Positions 1 through 8,844 are shown, numbered from the stretch's first letter. The stretch: 64,000 bases of DNA from Pseudomonas farris (GCF_019145235.1 NZ_JAHSTV010000002.1:1-64000), one strand, 5' to 3'. Numbers and translations: made by a program. The notes: generated from the sequence alone by a model not told the origin.

Positions 1-46
1 ATGGGCACTGCGGTGTATCGCCCTTCACATTCTCGAGGTGATCCCC

Positions 47-1258
47 ATGTTTCTCATCGCATTCCTGGGCGGCATTTTGACCGTCCTCAGCCCCTGCATC
101 CTCCCGGTCGTGCCGTTTCTGTTTGCCGGTGTTAAACGCACGCGCTCTTCGATCCTGCTCACCCTCGGCGGCATGGCCCTGACCTTCGCCCTGATCTCCA
201 GCCTGGCCGTGGTCAGCAGCGATTGGGTGGTGCAAGCCAACAACACCGGCCGCCATGTGGCGCTGATCGTGATGGTGCTGTTTGCCCTGTCGCTGATCTC
301 CGCTCGCATCGGTGGCTGGCTGGCGCGCCCGTTCGTGCTGTTGGGCAATCGCCTTGATCCCAACACCCGCAAAATGTCTGGCCCGTCAGGCTCGGTGATG
401 ATCGGCGTCGCCACGGGTCTGCTCTGGGCGCCGTGTGCCGGGCCGATCCTCGGGGTGATCCTCACTGGCGCCATGCTGCAAGGCGCCAACGCCCAGACCA
501 GTCTGCTGCTGGTGGCGTACGGCCTGGGCAGCGCGTTGTCCCTGGGCACTTTGATCTTCGCCGGTCGCGGCCTGGTCAATCGCTTGAAACCGTCGATTCC
601 GCTGACTGGCTGGCTGCGTCGCGGCACGGGGGCTGCGGTGTTGGTCGCTGCAGCCGTTATCTCCACCGGCGCTGACAACAAGTTGCTCGCCAGCACCTCA
701 TCCGAAGGCGTCACCACGGTTGAGCAGCGGGTGCTGGAAACCGTACCGAAAGTGGTCGATTACTTCATCAGCAAGGTCAAGGCCGACTCGACCATGGACG
801 CGGCCAAAGGCGCGATGCCGTCACTTTCCGGCGCAGTCGAATGGCTCAACTCGTCGGCGCTGAGCAACGATTCCCTGCGCGGCAAAGTGGTGCTGGTGGA
901 CTTCTGGACGTACGACTGCATCAACTGCCAGCACACCTTGCCCTACGTGAAAGACTGGGCGAAGAAATACGAGAAGGACGGCCTGGTGGTGATCGGCGTA
1001 CACACCCCTGAATACGGTTACGAACGCATCATCGACAACGTCCGCGATGAAGTGAAAAAACTCGGTATCACCTACCCGGTGGCGATCGACAACAACTATG
1101 CGATCTGGCGCGCCTTCAATAACCAATATTGGCCCGCTCACTACCTGATCGATGCCAAGGGCCAGGTGCGTTATACCCACTTTGGCGAGGGACGGTACGA
1201 GACTCAGGAACAGATGATTCGGCAACTGCTGGAAGAGGCCAAAGCGCCTGGCGCTTGA
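47..1258 (+). CDS. dipZ: DipZ-like cytochrome c biogenesis/thioredoxin fusion membrane protein
   Basis: The N-terminal half is a CcdA/DsbD-type membrane domain of about six hydrophobic segments with two Pro-Cys pairs, SPCILP near residue 15 and APCAGP near 128, which in this family relay electrons across the inner membrane. The C-terminal half (about 245-400) is a periplasmic thioredoxin/TlpA-like domain with the redox motif CINC in WTYDCINCQH, followed by VIGVHTPEY, typical of DipZ. Expected role: move reducing power from cytoplasmic thioredoxin to periplasmic thiols. ATG 47 is chosen because GAGGTG lies about 7 bases upstream; an in-frame GTG at 38 would add three residues. About 403 aa is shorter than mycobacterial DipZ, which carries an extra C-terminal domain. 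Family assignment is secure; the redox partner is unknown. Confidence 0.9.
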   Translation: MFLIAFLGGILTVLSPCILPVVPFLFAGVKRTRSSILLTLGGMALTFALISSLAVVSSDWVVQANNTGRHVALIVMVLFALSLISARIGGWLARPFVLLGNRLDPNTRKMSGPSGSVMIGVATGLLWAPCAGPILGVILTGAMLQGANAQTSLLLVAYGLGSALSLGTLIFAGRGLVNRLKPSIPLTGWLRRGTGAAVLVAAAVISTGADNKLLASTSSEGVTTVEQRVLETVPKVVDYFISKVKADSTMDAAKGAMPSLSGAVEWLNSSALSNDSLRGKVVLVDFWTYDCINCQHTLPYVKDWAKKYEKDGLVVIGVHTPEYGYERIIDNVRDEVKKLGITYPVAIDNNYAIWRAFNNQYWPAHYLIDAKGQVRYTHFGEGRYETQEQMIRQLLEEAKAPGA

Positions 1259-1446
1259 CCCGTTTTTGGCGACGCAAGCCAATCTGTTAATGCGGCGTTA
1301 CAGATAGCTGACCACGCATCGGAGAATGCCATATTTCGTGAATTCTCCGGACGATCGGCAGGACGCCGGCGTATCCGGGAGCGATAGTTTGTGGACGACG
1401 GGATCATTGCCGACTCTGTCATCACCATCAAGAAAAGGAAGTTGCC

Positions 1447-1719
1447 ATGCCTAAATACATTATTGAACGCGAGCTTCCGGGCGCCGGCGCACTGCCGCAA
1501 CAAGAACTCAAAGCGATCTCGCAAAAGTCCTGCGATGTGTTGCGCGAGATGGGGCCAGAGGTGCAATGGCTGGAGAGTTACATCACTGGCGACAAGATTT
1601 ACTGCGTGTACATCGCGCCGAGCGAGGGACTGATCAGGGAGCACGCCAAAAAGGGTGAATTTCCCATCAACAGCGTTTCCCGGGTCATGAACATCATCGA
1701 TCCCACCACGGCGGAGTGA
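1447..1719 (+). CDS. DUF4242 domain small protein
   Basis: This 90-residue protein matches the DUF4242 pattern: an MPKYIIERELPGAG start, a central LESYITGDKIYCVYIAPSE segment and a C-terminal INSVSRVMNIIDPTTAE. The family is a ferredoxin-like alpha/beta fold, some members of which are reported to bind nickel; no enzymatic activity is established. AAGGAAG lies just upstream of ATG 1447. It is 37 bases ahead of the methyltransferase gene and probably cotranscribed with it. No signal peptide, so cytoplasmic. The domain call is firm; the function is unknown. Confidence 0.8.
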   Translation: MPKYIIERELPGAGALPQQELKAISQKSCDVLREMGPEVQWLESYITGDKIYCVYIAPSEGLIREHAKKGEFPINSVSRVMNIIDPTTAE

Positions 1720-1756
1720 GCCGGGACGCGTCCCAACCCGCAACGGAGCAGACTTC

Positions 1757-2569
1757 ATGAGCACACCCATTGACCTCACTGCCCTGAAAAACCGCCAGAT
1801 GGTCACGTGGGCCAGCGGCGACTACGCCGTGATCGGCACCACCTTACAGATCGTCGGCGAACAACTGGCCGAAGCCTGCGACTTGCTCTGTGATGAGCAG
1901 GTGCTGGACGTCGCCGCCGGCAACGGTAACGCAACGCTCGCTGCCGCGCGCCGGGGCTGCAAGGTCACGTCCACCGACTACGTGGCCAAGCTGCTTGAAC
2001 GCGGCGAAGACCGCGCACGGGCGGAACACCTGGACGTGACCTTTCAGGTGGCCGATGCCGAGGACTTGCCGTTCGAGGACGCCAGTTTCGATGCCGTGCT
2101 TTCAACCTTTGGCGTGATGTTTACGCCCGATCAGCCCAAGGCTGCAGCGGAACTGGCGCGGGTGTGCCGTCCTGGCGGGCGGATCGGCCTTGCCAACTGG
2201 ACGCCTGAAGGCTACATCGGCCAGGTCTTCAAGACCCTGGGCCGCCACATGCCGCCACCGCCAGGAGCGCAACCACCTTCGAACTGGGGCACCGAAGCCT
2301 GGTTAAACTCGCACTTCGATCAGCGCGACTTTCAGCTCCAAGTGACACGGCGGCTGTTCAACTTCCGCTATCGCTCGGCCGCGCACTGGATCGACACCTT
2401 CCGTACCTGGTATGGACCGGTTCACAAGGCCTTTGCGACCCTGCCACCCGAAGGGGGCTCCGCCCTGGAAAACGACCTGACCGAACTGCTGAATCGCCTG
2501 AACCGGGCGGGGGAGCGGTCACTGGTGGTGCCCAGTGAATACCTGGAGGTGGTGATTACACGGCGTTGA
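1757..2569 (+). CDS. class I SAM-dependent methyltransferase
   Basis: A 270-aa Rossmann-fold methyltransferase. Motif I is VLDVAAGNGNATLAAA near residues 50-65, followed by an acidic TSTDYV strand end (ribose contact), then DAEDLPFEDASFDAVLSTFG (motifs II/III) and the post-motif ARVCRPGGRIGLANW. This arrangement is typical of the UbiE/MenG-like Methyltransf_11 group, which acts on small molecules; the substrate cannot be read from sequence. ATG 1757 has GGAGC upstream. It follows the DUF4242 gene closely and is followed by a REP pair, which likely ends the transcription unit. Confidence 0.82.
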   Translation: MSTPIDLTALKNRQMVTWASGDYAVIGTTLQIVGEQLAEACDLLCDEQVLDVAAGNGNATLAAARRGCKVTSTDYVAKLLERGEDRARAEHLDVTFQVADAEDLPFEDASFDAVLSTFGVMFTPDQPKAAAELARVCRPGGRIGLANWTPEGYIGQVFKTLGRHMPPPPGAQPPSNWGTEAWLNSHFDQRDFQLQVTRRLFNFRYRSAAHWIDTFRTWYGPVHKAFATLPPEGGSALENDLTELLNRLNRAGERSLVVPSEYLEVVITRR

Positions 2570-2584
2570 AACGGCAACACAAAT

Positions 2585-2684
2585 CCCCTGTGGGAGCGGG
2601 CTTGCTCGCGAAGGCGGACATTCAGTCAACATCACTGTTGAATGTAAGGTCCTCTTCGCGAGCAAGCCCGCTCCCACAGGGGTA
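2585..2684. repeat. paired REP-like inverted repeat
   Basis: Two inverted copies of the Pseudomonas REP core (GTGGGAGCGGGCTTGCTCG and its reverse complement) flank a spacer of about 40 bases, so the whole segment can fold into a long hairpin. It lies between the convergent methyltransferase and Usp genes. Such pairs (REPINs) are mobilised in trans by RAYT transposases and can protect mRNA 3' ends. Confidence 0.9.
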
Positions 2685-2714
2685 TGTGCAGAATTGACTA
2701 TCTGACTAGCCCGA

Positions 2715-3641
2715 TCACTCATCCAGCCGCTCGGTGTACACAACCCACACACTGCACGGCATTTTGTACAGCAGATGTTCCACCGTGCTGCCGAGCAACC
2801 GGCCCATGCCGCGATGGCCGACCCGGCCCATGACAATCACGTCGACATCATAAGTATCGGCATAGCGGGTCAGCACTTTGGTCGGGCTGCCCATGAGCAT
2901 GTGCCGTTGCTCCGGCGCGATGCCGTTGCGCGCGGCCAACTCGTTAAAGGCATCCTCCTGGAAGTCGAACAGGGTCTTGGCCTTGTCCGAAGCGAAAAAC
3001 GCCGAACCGTTTTCGAAGCTGAACTCGTCCGAACTGATAGACGAAAGGTCATAGGCGTAGACCACGTCGAGCTCGGCATTGCAGGCGCTCGCCAGTTTTG
3101 ACGCTTCGTGCAGAATCCGGTCGTTGAAGCTTTTGTAGTGGTCATCACGATGGAAGGGGTCGACCGCCGCAACGATCTTGCGCGGCAACGCATGAATGGC
3201 ATGGCTGACGAAGTGCAGCGGCACCGGGCATTCGCGCAGCAAATGCACGTCGAGAGGGGTAAACACCAGCCGCGACAGCCGTGATTGGTGCTCCAGCGCC
3301 TTGATCAGCACGTCCATCGGCTGCTCTTTGAGGTGAGTCAGGATTTCCTCCAGTGGATTCTCGACCCAAGCCACCTCGGTGGTGACGTGCACACCGATCT
3401 TGCGCAGGGGGCGGGCCTGTTCCTCAAGCCATTGGCGGTGGCGCTCGACGTACCCCAGACGCATCTGCTCCAGGGCCTTTTCGTTGACCAAGCCGGCGGT
3501 CGCCAGGCCTTCCAGATAGTCGAAAGCCACGATGTGCAAGGCCGCATCTTCAGCCTTGGCCAGCGCCGCGGCACGGTCGAAGGCGGGGCTGTGTTCCATC
3601 AAGGGCGAGGCGACCAGCATGAAACGTGCTTGACCAGACAT
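2715..3641 (-). CDS. tandem universal stress protein (UspE-like)
   Basis: 308 residues with two Usp folds: the first (about 1-140) starts ARFMLVASPLMEHSPAFDRA, the second (about 150-305) starts RKIVAAVDPFHRDDHYKSF. The second domain keeps the nucleotide-binding signature, seen as MGRVGHRGMGRLLGSTVEHL (the G-x2-G-x9-G-S/T type). The first domain lacks it, as in UspE of enterobacteria. Expected role: cytoplasmic stress protein, in pseudomonads often induced by oxygen limitation through Anr. The C-terminus VWVVYTERLDE is typical of Pseudomonas members. AGGTTTG precedes the start. An Anr-like box was not clearly identified upstream. Confidence 0.88.
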   Translation of the reverse strand: MSGQARFMLVASPLMEHSPAFDRAAALAKAEDAALHIVAFDYLEGLATAGLVNEKALEQMRLGYVERHRQWLEEQARPLRKIGVHVTTEVAWVENPLEEILTHLKEQPMDVLIKALEHQSRLSRLVFTPLDVHLLRECPVPLHFVSHAIHALPRKIVAAVDPFHRDDHYKSFNDRILHEASKLASACNAELDVVYAYDLSSISSDEFSFENGSAFFASDKAKTLFDFQEDAFNELAARNGIAPEQRHMLMGSPTKVLTRYADTYDVDVIVMGRVGHRGMGRLLGSTVEHLLYKMPCSVWVVYTERLDE

Positions 3642-3828
3642 GACAAACCTCCCGTGAGTAAACGAGCAGACGGTGGTCGTTTAATACATCTCAATCCCTT
3701 AATTATTGACCATGATCAGTCTCTGGGGGGCTTGGCCGCTCGAACGGGCCGTACAAGGCAGTGCAATGCCCCAATGCAAGTAGCGGAATCGGCGGTGTTC
3801 ATGCGATGGGGGCACGCCGGAGTTCTAA

Positions 3829-3860
3829 TGTGGGACGGGCTTGCTCGCGATGACGGCCTT
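3829..3860. repeat. solitary REP-like sequence
   Basis: A single REP-like copy (GTGGGACGGGCTTGCTCGCG) with no inverted partner nearby, in the gap between the Usp and GNAT genes. It has a one-base change from the core seen in the pairs elsewhere in the window. The rest of the 3642-3907 gap shows no gene. Confidence 0.7.
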
Positions 3861-3907
3861 CCAGTTGATAAAGGTCCGGTCTGACACACCTCAAGCAGAT
3901 GCAGCCT

Positions 3908-4366
3908 TTACGAGTAACCAATGGTCTGCTCCATGACAATCGTGCGCTCGGCACCGTGAAACTCATCGCGAACTTTTCGAAAGCCCAACTTGAAGTAAAA
4001 GCCTTCTGCGGTAATCGAGGATGGGACACGTAACACCTCGATTTTCTTATCGATGGCGACGGTTCGAATCATTGCCATCAATTGCCCGCCGATACCGTTG
4101 CCTTGATGCTGTGGGTCGACGAAGACGCTACGCACAACGTCGCGATCAAGGCTGGCGGTGGCGACTACACGATGATCGATGGTTGCTACAAAGACCTGGC
4201 GTTGAGTGAGTAAGGAAAGAATGGCCTCGGTTGAAAAGCTTTTCTCCACCTGAGTAATCACTTCGGCTGGGTAATCCTGGGCATTGGAGCGGCGTAGCGA
4301 CTGAATGATGACCCGGCTTATGGCTGGCGCATCCTCGGGGGTTGCGGTTCGAATCTGGGTGTTCAC
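3908..4366 (-). CDS. GNAT family N-acetyltransferase
   Basis: 152 aa with the GNAT fold. The N-terminal strand is IRTATPEDAPAISRVIIQSL; acetyl-CoA binding motif A is RSVFVDPQHQGNGIGGQLMA (Q/R-x2-G-x-G/A type) near residues 85-105; motif B is GFYFKLGFRKVRDEFHG near 130. It transfers an acetyl group from acetyl-CoA to an amine, but the acceptor cannot be inferred. No signal peptide. It is monocistronic on the minus strand, flanked by REP elements on both sides. Confidence 0.85.
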   Translation of the reverse strand: MNTQIRTATPEDAPAISRVIIQSLRRSNAQDYPAEVITQVEKSFSTEAILSLLTQRQVFVATIDHRVVATASLDRDVVRSVFVDPQHQGNGIGGQLMAMIRTVAIDKKIEVLRVPSSITAEGFYFKLGFRKVRDEFHGAERTIVMEQTIGYS

Positions 4367-4461
4367 TTGAAGACCTCATTCCTTGTGTCTTGACTGGGCG
4401 CTGTGCGTCCGTGGTTGCATTCCTTGGCTGCGAGTGGGAACGACCAAACACCGCAATCGAA

Positions 4462-4551
4462 TGTGGGAGCGGGCTTGCTCGCGAAGACGGAGTATCAGGC
4501 AGCATTTCTATCGACTGAAAGACCGCCTTCGCGAGCAAGCCCGCTCCCACA
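4462..4551. repeat. paired REP-like inverted repeat
   Basis: Two opposed copies of GTGGGAGCGGGCTTGCTCGC separated by about 40 bases, in the gap between the GNAT and DUF488 genes. Same family as the pairs at 2585, 41849 and 61574. Confidence 0.9.
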
Positions 4552-4575
4552 AGGGATTTTGGGTGTTCACCCTAT

Positions 4576-4962
4576 CTAAACAACCTTTGCGCCCCGTGCC
4601 TCCAGCAACTCCCGTAATACGGAGCGGTGGCAGTGTGCCTCTTCTTCGCAATAGCACCCCACGGCCAGCGATGTTTGATGGGAGAGGGCGGCCAGCAGGT
4701 CGAGCATCTGGCTGGGTGCGGGATGGTTCATCTCGGCCTTGAATTTGCGCTTGAAGGCGTTCCAGGCTTTGGCATCTTCTGCCGCTTTGGCTTCGGCCAC
4801 CAACTCGGGGCTGGGGGACAGCAGCGGTTGCCACACGTCGTAAAAATTCCGGCTGGCAAATTCGGCCTTTGGTACGCCCCGAGGCGGGCGGCGTACCGTG
4901 CCCAGGCGCAGCCCTTCATTCGCGGTGCGGGGTGAGCCGAGTTGCACGATGTGGATGGGCAT
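4576..4962 (-). CDS. DUF488 family protein
   Basis: About 128 aa with DUF488 hallmarks: an MPIHIVQLGSPR start, the conserved FDVWQPLLSP-like segment (here YDVWQPLLSPSP), a central FKRKFKAEM segment, and the C-terminal VGCYCEEEAHCHRSVLRELL with clustered Cys and His. The biochemical role of DUF488 is not established. ATG 4962 is preferred because it gives the family's usual N-terminus. The frame stays open far upstream, but that part overlaps the phosphatidylcholine synthase gene and reads as its shadow. It starts 11 bases after that gene's stop, so the two are probably cotranscribed. Confidence 0.82.
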   Translation of the reverse strand: MPIHIVQLGSPRTANEGLRLGTVRRPPRGVPKAEFASRNFYDVWQPLLSPSPELVAEAKAAEDAKAWNAFKRKFKAEMNHPAPSQMLDLLAALSHQTSLAVGCYCEEEAHCHRSVLRELLEARGAKVV

Positions 4963-4973
4963 GATCGCTGTGC

Positions 4974-5696
4974 CTATTTGAGCCGCGAGCTGTCGAACCA
5001 TTCCAGCGCCGTGCGCCAGAAGCAGATCCCCAGGAAGTACGCCGACATCAGCAGCCACAGGCCCATCACCAGTGGGTTGATGACCGGGTGGTTGACCACC
5101 AGCGACATGCTGCACAACAGCCAAATGGCCGTCACGGCAATGTTGATCGGCATGAACCGCCGCACACGGAATGGGTGCAGGAATTTCATTCGGGTCACGG
5201 TCAGCAGCGCCAGGCCGATGACGCTGAGAAAGGTGATCCATGGCGATGGATCGATGATGTACAGGCACAGCGCAACCACGTTCCACGCGGCGGGGAAGCC
5301 CTGGAAGTAGTTGTCTTTGCTCTTCATGTTGACGTTGCAGAAGCAAAACAGCGACGACACCAGAATCAGCGACACGGTCAGCAGCAGGGTGTAGTCCGGC
5401 AACGGGATGTAACGGTAGATAAACAGTGCCGGGATAAACACATACGTCAGGTAGTCGATTACCAGATCGAGGATCGAACCGTCGAAACTCGGCAGCACCG
5501 ATTGCACATTGACCTTACGTGCCAGCGCGCCGTCCAGACCGTCGACGATCAGCGCCACGCCCAGCCACAGCAGGCAATTGGTGGGCTGGTTTTCCAACAA
5601 GGCGAGGGTCGCGAGGAAGGCTGTGACCACGCCAGTGGCGGTAAAACCATGGGCGCCCCATGCTTTGAGCCTGGCAATGTGTACAGTGGATATCAC
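4974..5696 (-). CDS. pcs: phosphatidylcholine synthase (CDP-alcohol phosphatidyltransferase)
   Basis: Pcs condenses CDP-diacylglycerol with choline to give phosphatidylcholine in the inner membrane. The diagnostic CDP-alcohol motif is visible as DGALAR, 12 residues, then GSILDLVID; the long spacing is the Pcs-specific form of the motif. At least seven hydrophobic segments surround it, and FLHPFRVRRFMPIN matches the loop conserved in rhizobial Pcs. I chose GTG 5696 (GGAG about 9 bases upstream), giving 240 aa, the usual Pcs length, with HGFTATG near residue 18. The frame continues to a GTG at 5810, which would add 38 unusual residues. The presence of Pcs implies choline uptake and phosphatidylcholine in the membrane, common in plant-associated pseudomonads. 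Confidence 0.88.
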   Translation of the reverse strand: MISTVHIARLKAWGAHGFTATGVVTAFLATLALLENQPTNCLLWLGVALIVDGLDGALARKVNVQSVLPSFDGSILDLVIDYLTYVFIPALFIYRYIPLPDYTLLLTVSLILVSSLFCFCNVNMKSKDNYFQGFPAAWNVVALCLYIIDPSPWITFLSVIGLALLTVTRMKFLHPFRVRRFMPINIAVTAIWLLCSMSLVVNHPVINPLVMGLWLLMSAYFLGICFWRTALEWFDSSRLK

Positions 5697-5832
5697 GGGG
5701 GCGTTCTCCAGAAAGTGAAGCAAGCCAGTTATCACCCTCTTGTTGAGGGCGTCGGCAAACCGGGTCGGGTTGCAGGTATCGACCGGATTTTCGGGAATAA
5801 GGTTCACCACCTTTGAATCTTAGCCTCCACGC

Positions 5833-5859
5833 AAAAAAATACCCCGGAAATATCCGGGG
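5833..5859 (-). terminator. rho-independent terminator after the VOC gene
   Basis: Read on the minus strand, a CCCCGGA stem, a 4-base loop and TCCGGGG are followed by a run of T's (TATTTTTTT). It lies 50 bases after the stop of the VOC gene, so it ends that transcript before the pcs gene. Confidence 0.85.
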
Positions 5860-5908
5860 CACGTGTTGAGCGCGGCACATCTGTGCCTGACCGATGCCGG
5901 GACGAGTG

Positions 5909-6280
5909 TCAGCGCAGCGAGGGGTGGAACACGCGCAGCCGATGGTTATCCGGGTCAAGCGCGACGAAAGTGCGACCGAAGTCCAGCTCTGTCGGCGCTT
6001 GCACCATGGTCAACCCGAGCGCGCTCCAATCGGAAAACAGCGCATCGACCTGCTCGGCAGACTCCACCGGGAACGCCAGCTCGGTCCCACCGCCCGTCAC
6101 TTGCGCTGCCGGTTCGGCGGTATGCCGTGACCAGAGCCCCAGTTTGTAGCCGCCCTCCAGGACAAATAGCGCGAAGGTCGGCGACTCTTCCACGGGCTTG
6201 CGCTCCAGCAGGAACTCATAGAACCGCGCACTGACGGCGGGGTTTTCCACGAAAAGCAAAATATAACGGGGAGTGATCAT
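5909..6280 (-). CDS. VOC family protein (glyoxalase/bleomycin-resistance fold)
   Basis: 123 aa with the two beta-alpha-beta-beta-beta repeats of the vicinal oxygen chelate family. It starts MITPRYILLFVENPAVSARF; the middle has ALFVLEGGYKLGLWS; the second repeat has GGGTELAFPVES and ends FVALDPDNHRLRVFHPS, with the DPDxxxLRVF metal-ligand region. Members include glyoxalases, dioxygenases and antibiotic-binding proteins; this short single-domain form gives no substrate. The D-x-D-N-H-R-L end resembles the PhnB/YaeR-like group. Monocistronic with its own terminator. Confidence 0.83.
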   Translation of the reverse strand: MITPRYILLFVENPAVSARFYEFLLERKPVEESPTFALFVLEGGYKLGLWSRHTAEPAAQVTGGGTELAFPVESAEQVDALFSDWSALGLTMVQAPTELDFGRTFVALDPDNHRLRVFHPSLR

Positions 6281-6453
6281 AGGGCTGCTCCATTCAAGGT
6301 GGGCGCAGCATAGAAGGAGGCGGTGTCAGTTTCTGTCAGGAGTGTGAAGGGCGAGGGCAGCACCCATGACGTCAGCCAGACGGAGTTGGCGGAATGTCGG
6401 GTGAGGACTATCGTTGCCTGACCGAGTTTCTGCCTATTGATGAGGACGTCGTC

Positions 6454-7167
6454 ATGAACACCAGTGATTTGCTTGAGCAATTACTGCGGGCCAGCCAGGG
6501 CTCGCAGTCGCAACAAGGTGGCGGTGCGGCGTCAGCTCCAGGAGGCCTCGGCGGGTTGCTTGGTGGTCTATTGGGGGGCGGTGCGGGTGGCGGCGCAGGC
6601 GCCGGAGGCCTGGGTGGTTTGCTCGGTGGTCTGCTGGGTGGCAATTCACCCGTGGGCCGTTCAACCCAGACACGTTCGGGTGGCACCAACTACGCGGCGT
6701 TGGCTTCCTTGGGGATGATGGCGTTCCAGGCATATCAGGCTTGGCAACGCAGCCAGGCCTCGGCACCGCAACAGGCACCGCGCACCGTTGACCTGTTGTC
6801 TGGTCCGGAAATCGAAGACCACAGCCACGCCATCCTTCGCGCCTTGATCGCCGCCGCCAAGGCCGATGGTCGCATCGATGATGCCGAGAAACAGATGATC
6901 AGCACCGAAATCGGCCGCCACACCGACGATCCGCAACTGCAGCAATGGCTCGATGACGAAGTCGCCCGGCCGCTGGATGCCGCCGATGTGGCGCAGTCCG
7001 CCCAAGACCCGGGCATGGCCGCCGAGATGTACCTTGCCAGCGTGATGTTGGTGGACGATCAGCAGGACGCCGAACGCAATTATCTGGATGAATTGGCCGC
7101 TGCGTTGAAGATCGATCCAGAGTTGCAGGTGCATCTGGAGCAGCAGGCCAAGGGCGGCGCTGCCTGA
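6454..7167 (+). CDS. DUF533/TerB-like protein with Gly-rich N-terminal segment
   Basis: 237 aa. Residues 1-15 (MNTSDLLEQLLRASQ) are followed by a very Gly-rich stretch with repeated GLGGLLGGLLGG units (about 25-70), then a hydrophobic patch YAALASLGMMAFQAYQAW, and a C-terminal helical TerB-like domain (about 115-235) with AAAKADGRIDDAEKQMI and a second acidic MLVDDQQDAERNYLDELA. This is the YebE/DUF533 architecture, usually annotated as a tellurite-resistance TerB-family inner-membrane-associated protein; the real role is unknown. ATG 6454 is preferred for GAGGA 7 bases upstream. It is monocistronic, followed by a repeat. Confidence 0.85.
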   Translation: MNTSDLLEQLLRASQGSQSQQGGGAASAPGGLGGLLGGLLGGGAGGGAGAGGLGGLLGGLLGGNSPVGRSTQTRSGGTNYAALASLGMMAFQAYQAWQRSQASAPQQAPRTVDLLSGPEIEDHSHAILRALIAAAKADGRIDDAEKQMISTEIGRHTDDPQLQQWLDDEVARPLDAADVAQSAQDPGMAAEMYLASVMLVDDQQDAERNYLDELAAALKIDPELQVHLEQQAKGGAA

Positions 7168-7172
7168 ACGTT

Positions 7173-7271
7173 CCCCTGTAGGAGCTGGCGAAGCCTGCGA
7201 TCTTTTGATTTTCAGCGGTTTTGAATATGCCAAAGATCAAGAGATCGCAGGCTGCGACAGCTCCTACAGGG
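7173..7271. repeat. inverted repeat of the TGTAGGAGC family
   Basis: CCTGTAGGAGCTGGCGAAGC at the left and its diverged reverse complement GCTGCGACAGCTCCTACAGG at the right, with inner arms GCCTGCGATCT/AGATCGCAGGC, can form a long hairpin. This is a second REP family, distinct from the GGGAGCGGGCTTGCTCG type. It directly follows the DUF533 gene. Confidence 0.85.
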
Positions 7272-7430
7272 ATGGTGTGGCCGGCGTAGGCGCTGGCGTA
7301 CCGCGGCGCTGCCCCGTCTGTCCGGCCAATTTCAACGCCAATGGAATTTTTTTCAGGCACCGCCGCTCTGCTGATAGAGACGTGCTGATCCAGCGTCCTG
7401 CCACTGGCCGCAGAGCGAGACAATTATTCC

Positions 7431-8816
7431 ATGACTGCCCTGACACGACTTGAACCCCGGCCTGCCCACGAACACGCGATGAATGCCGCTGGGGGCGTAA
7501 AGTCGCTCTATCAACAGTTGTTGCTGAGCGACGATGATGCGCAAAAACACGCGCTCGCCCAGCGCTTCCTGCAAGAGCAATTGCAGCAAGCGGCGCACCT
7601 GCCTGAACAGATGCCACGGGATCTCTCGGCGTTGCAAAACTGGGTCGAACAGCACAGCGTCGACGTGGCCCGGCAATACGCCGATTACCTTCAGCAACGC
7701 AAGGCGGGTGGGGCGCGACAGTTCTTCAGTAATAAGGCCCATGCGCTGTTCTTCCTGCAAGCAGTTGCCCCGACCAAACTGGTGGATGGCGCCTGGCTTT
7801 ATGGCCTGTTGCGGCACTGGCGCGACCCGCGTTTCGACGGTCTTTTGTGCACCTATCTGGAAGAATTGGGCGAGGGCCATCCGGCGCAGAATCATGTGGT
7901 GATCTACCGCAAACTGCTGGCCGAACATGGCCTGCAAGACACCGCAGCGATTGCCGATGAGCGCTACCTGCAAGGCGCGATTCAACTGGCGCTCGGCTAT
8001 TGCGCCGATGAGTATTTGCCGGAAGTGATCGGCTACAACCTCGGCTATGAACAGCTGCCGCTGCATTTGTTGATCAGCGCTTATGAACTCAGCGAACTGG
8101 GCATCGATCCGCTTTACTTCACGCTCCACGTGACCATCGACAATGCCAGCACCGGGCATGCCCACAAGGCGGTGCAATCGGTGCTGCAGTTGCTCCCGGT
8201 GGAAGGCGATCGTGATGACTTTTTGCGGCGGGTGGCGCTGGGTTATCGGCTCAATGACCTGGGGCTGGGCAGCCGGGCGATCATCGAGTCGTTCGACCTC
8301 GACAGTGAAGTACTGAGCATGCTTGAACGCAAACGCCCGTTCGGCCAGCACATGCATTCCGATTACAGCCGCTTTGAAGGCAAGACCGTCAATCAATGGC
8401 TGTCTTCACCGGAGCAGTTGCCAGGATTGCTGGCGGCCCTGGAAAACAAGGGCTGGATCAAGCGCCACCAAGACCCGAAGGCCAGTCGTTTCTGGCAATT
8501 GATCGACGGCGCTGGCGCGGCAATGTTCGGCGTATTCAGCCCTTACGAAAAACAGTTGCTGCATGACTGGATTGCCGGCGGCTGGAAACCGGAGCATCCG
8601 GTCGCTGCGGTACGGCGCGGCAGCAGCGTTACGGCGCAGATGCCAGTGCCTGACAGCGATCCGGATATCCAGCGCCTGCAAACCGCGCTGAACGGTCTGA
8701 GCGGGCACGAGCAGATGCCGGTGTTGATGCCGTGGCTCTCGCCCCATCGGCATGCCCATCCTGCCGGTCTGTTGGCGACGCGCCGGTTTATCGAGCTCAA
8801 ATCCAGCCTTCTCTAA
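7431..8816 (+). CDS. iron-containing redox enzyme family protein (haem-oxygenase-like fold)
   Basis: 461 aa, mostly helical. The segment from about 135 to 255 has the acid/histidine pattern of haem-oxygenase-like diiron proteins: YLEELGEGHPAQNHVVIY, then YLPEVIGYNLGYEQLPLH, then HVTIDNASTGHAHKAV. Characterised relatives oxidise amino-acid- or fatty-acid-derived substrates with O2, but the substrate here is unknown. The 180-residue C-terminal half (GKTVNQWL onward) has no fold I recognise. It heads a compact operon with a methyltransferase 28 bases downstream and a YbdK-type ligase overlapping that, which suggests a short pathway that oxidises, ligates and methylates a small amino-acid-like compound (inference). 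Confidence 0.75.
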   Translation: MTALTRLEPRPAHEHAMNAAGGVKSLYQQLLLSDDDAQKHALAQRFLQEQLQQAAHLPEQMPRDLSALQNWVEQHSVDVARQYADYLQQRKAGGARQFFSNKAHALFFLQAVAPTKLVDGAWLYGLLRHWRDPRFDGLLCTYLEELGEGHPAQNHVVIYRKLLAEHGLQDTAAIADERYLQGAIQLALGYCADEYLPEVIGYNLGYEQLPLHLLISAYELSELGIDPLYFTLHVTIDNASTGHAHKAVQSVLQLLPVEGDRDDFLRRVALGYRLNDLGLGSRAIIESFDLDSEVLSMLERKRPFGQHMHSDYSRFEGKTVNQWLSSPEQLPGLLAALENKGWIKRHQDPKASRFWQLIDGAGAAMFGVFSPYEKQLLHDWIAGGWKPEHPVAAVRRGSSVTAQMPVPDSDPDIQRLQTALNGLSGHEQMPVLMPWLSPHRHAHPAGLLATRRFIELKSSLL

Positions 8817-8844
8817 AACGCCTTTTTATCAACGGGAGCGGTTT

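Noticed and set aside
2585-4551. Repeated GC-rich words that could suggest a CRISPR-like array
   Set aside because: The repeats are inverted pairs scattered between genes, not evenly spaced direct repeats with unique spacers; no cas gene is present.
7353-8396. 347-codon minus-strand frame over the iron enzyme gene
   Set aside because: Overlaps the start of a well-formed operon and has no family pattern.
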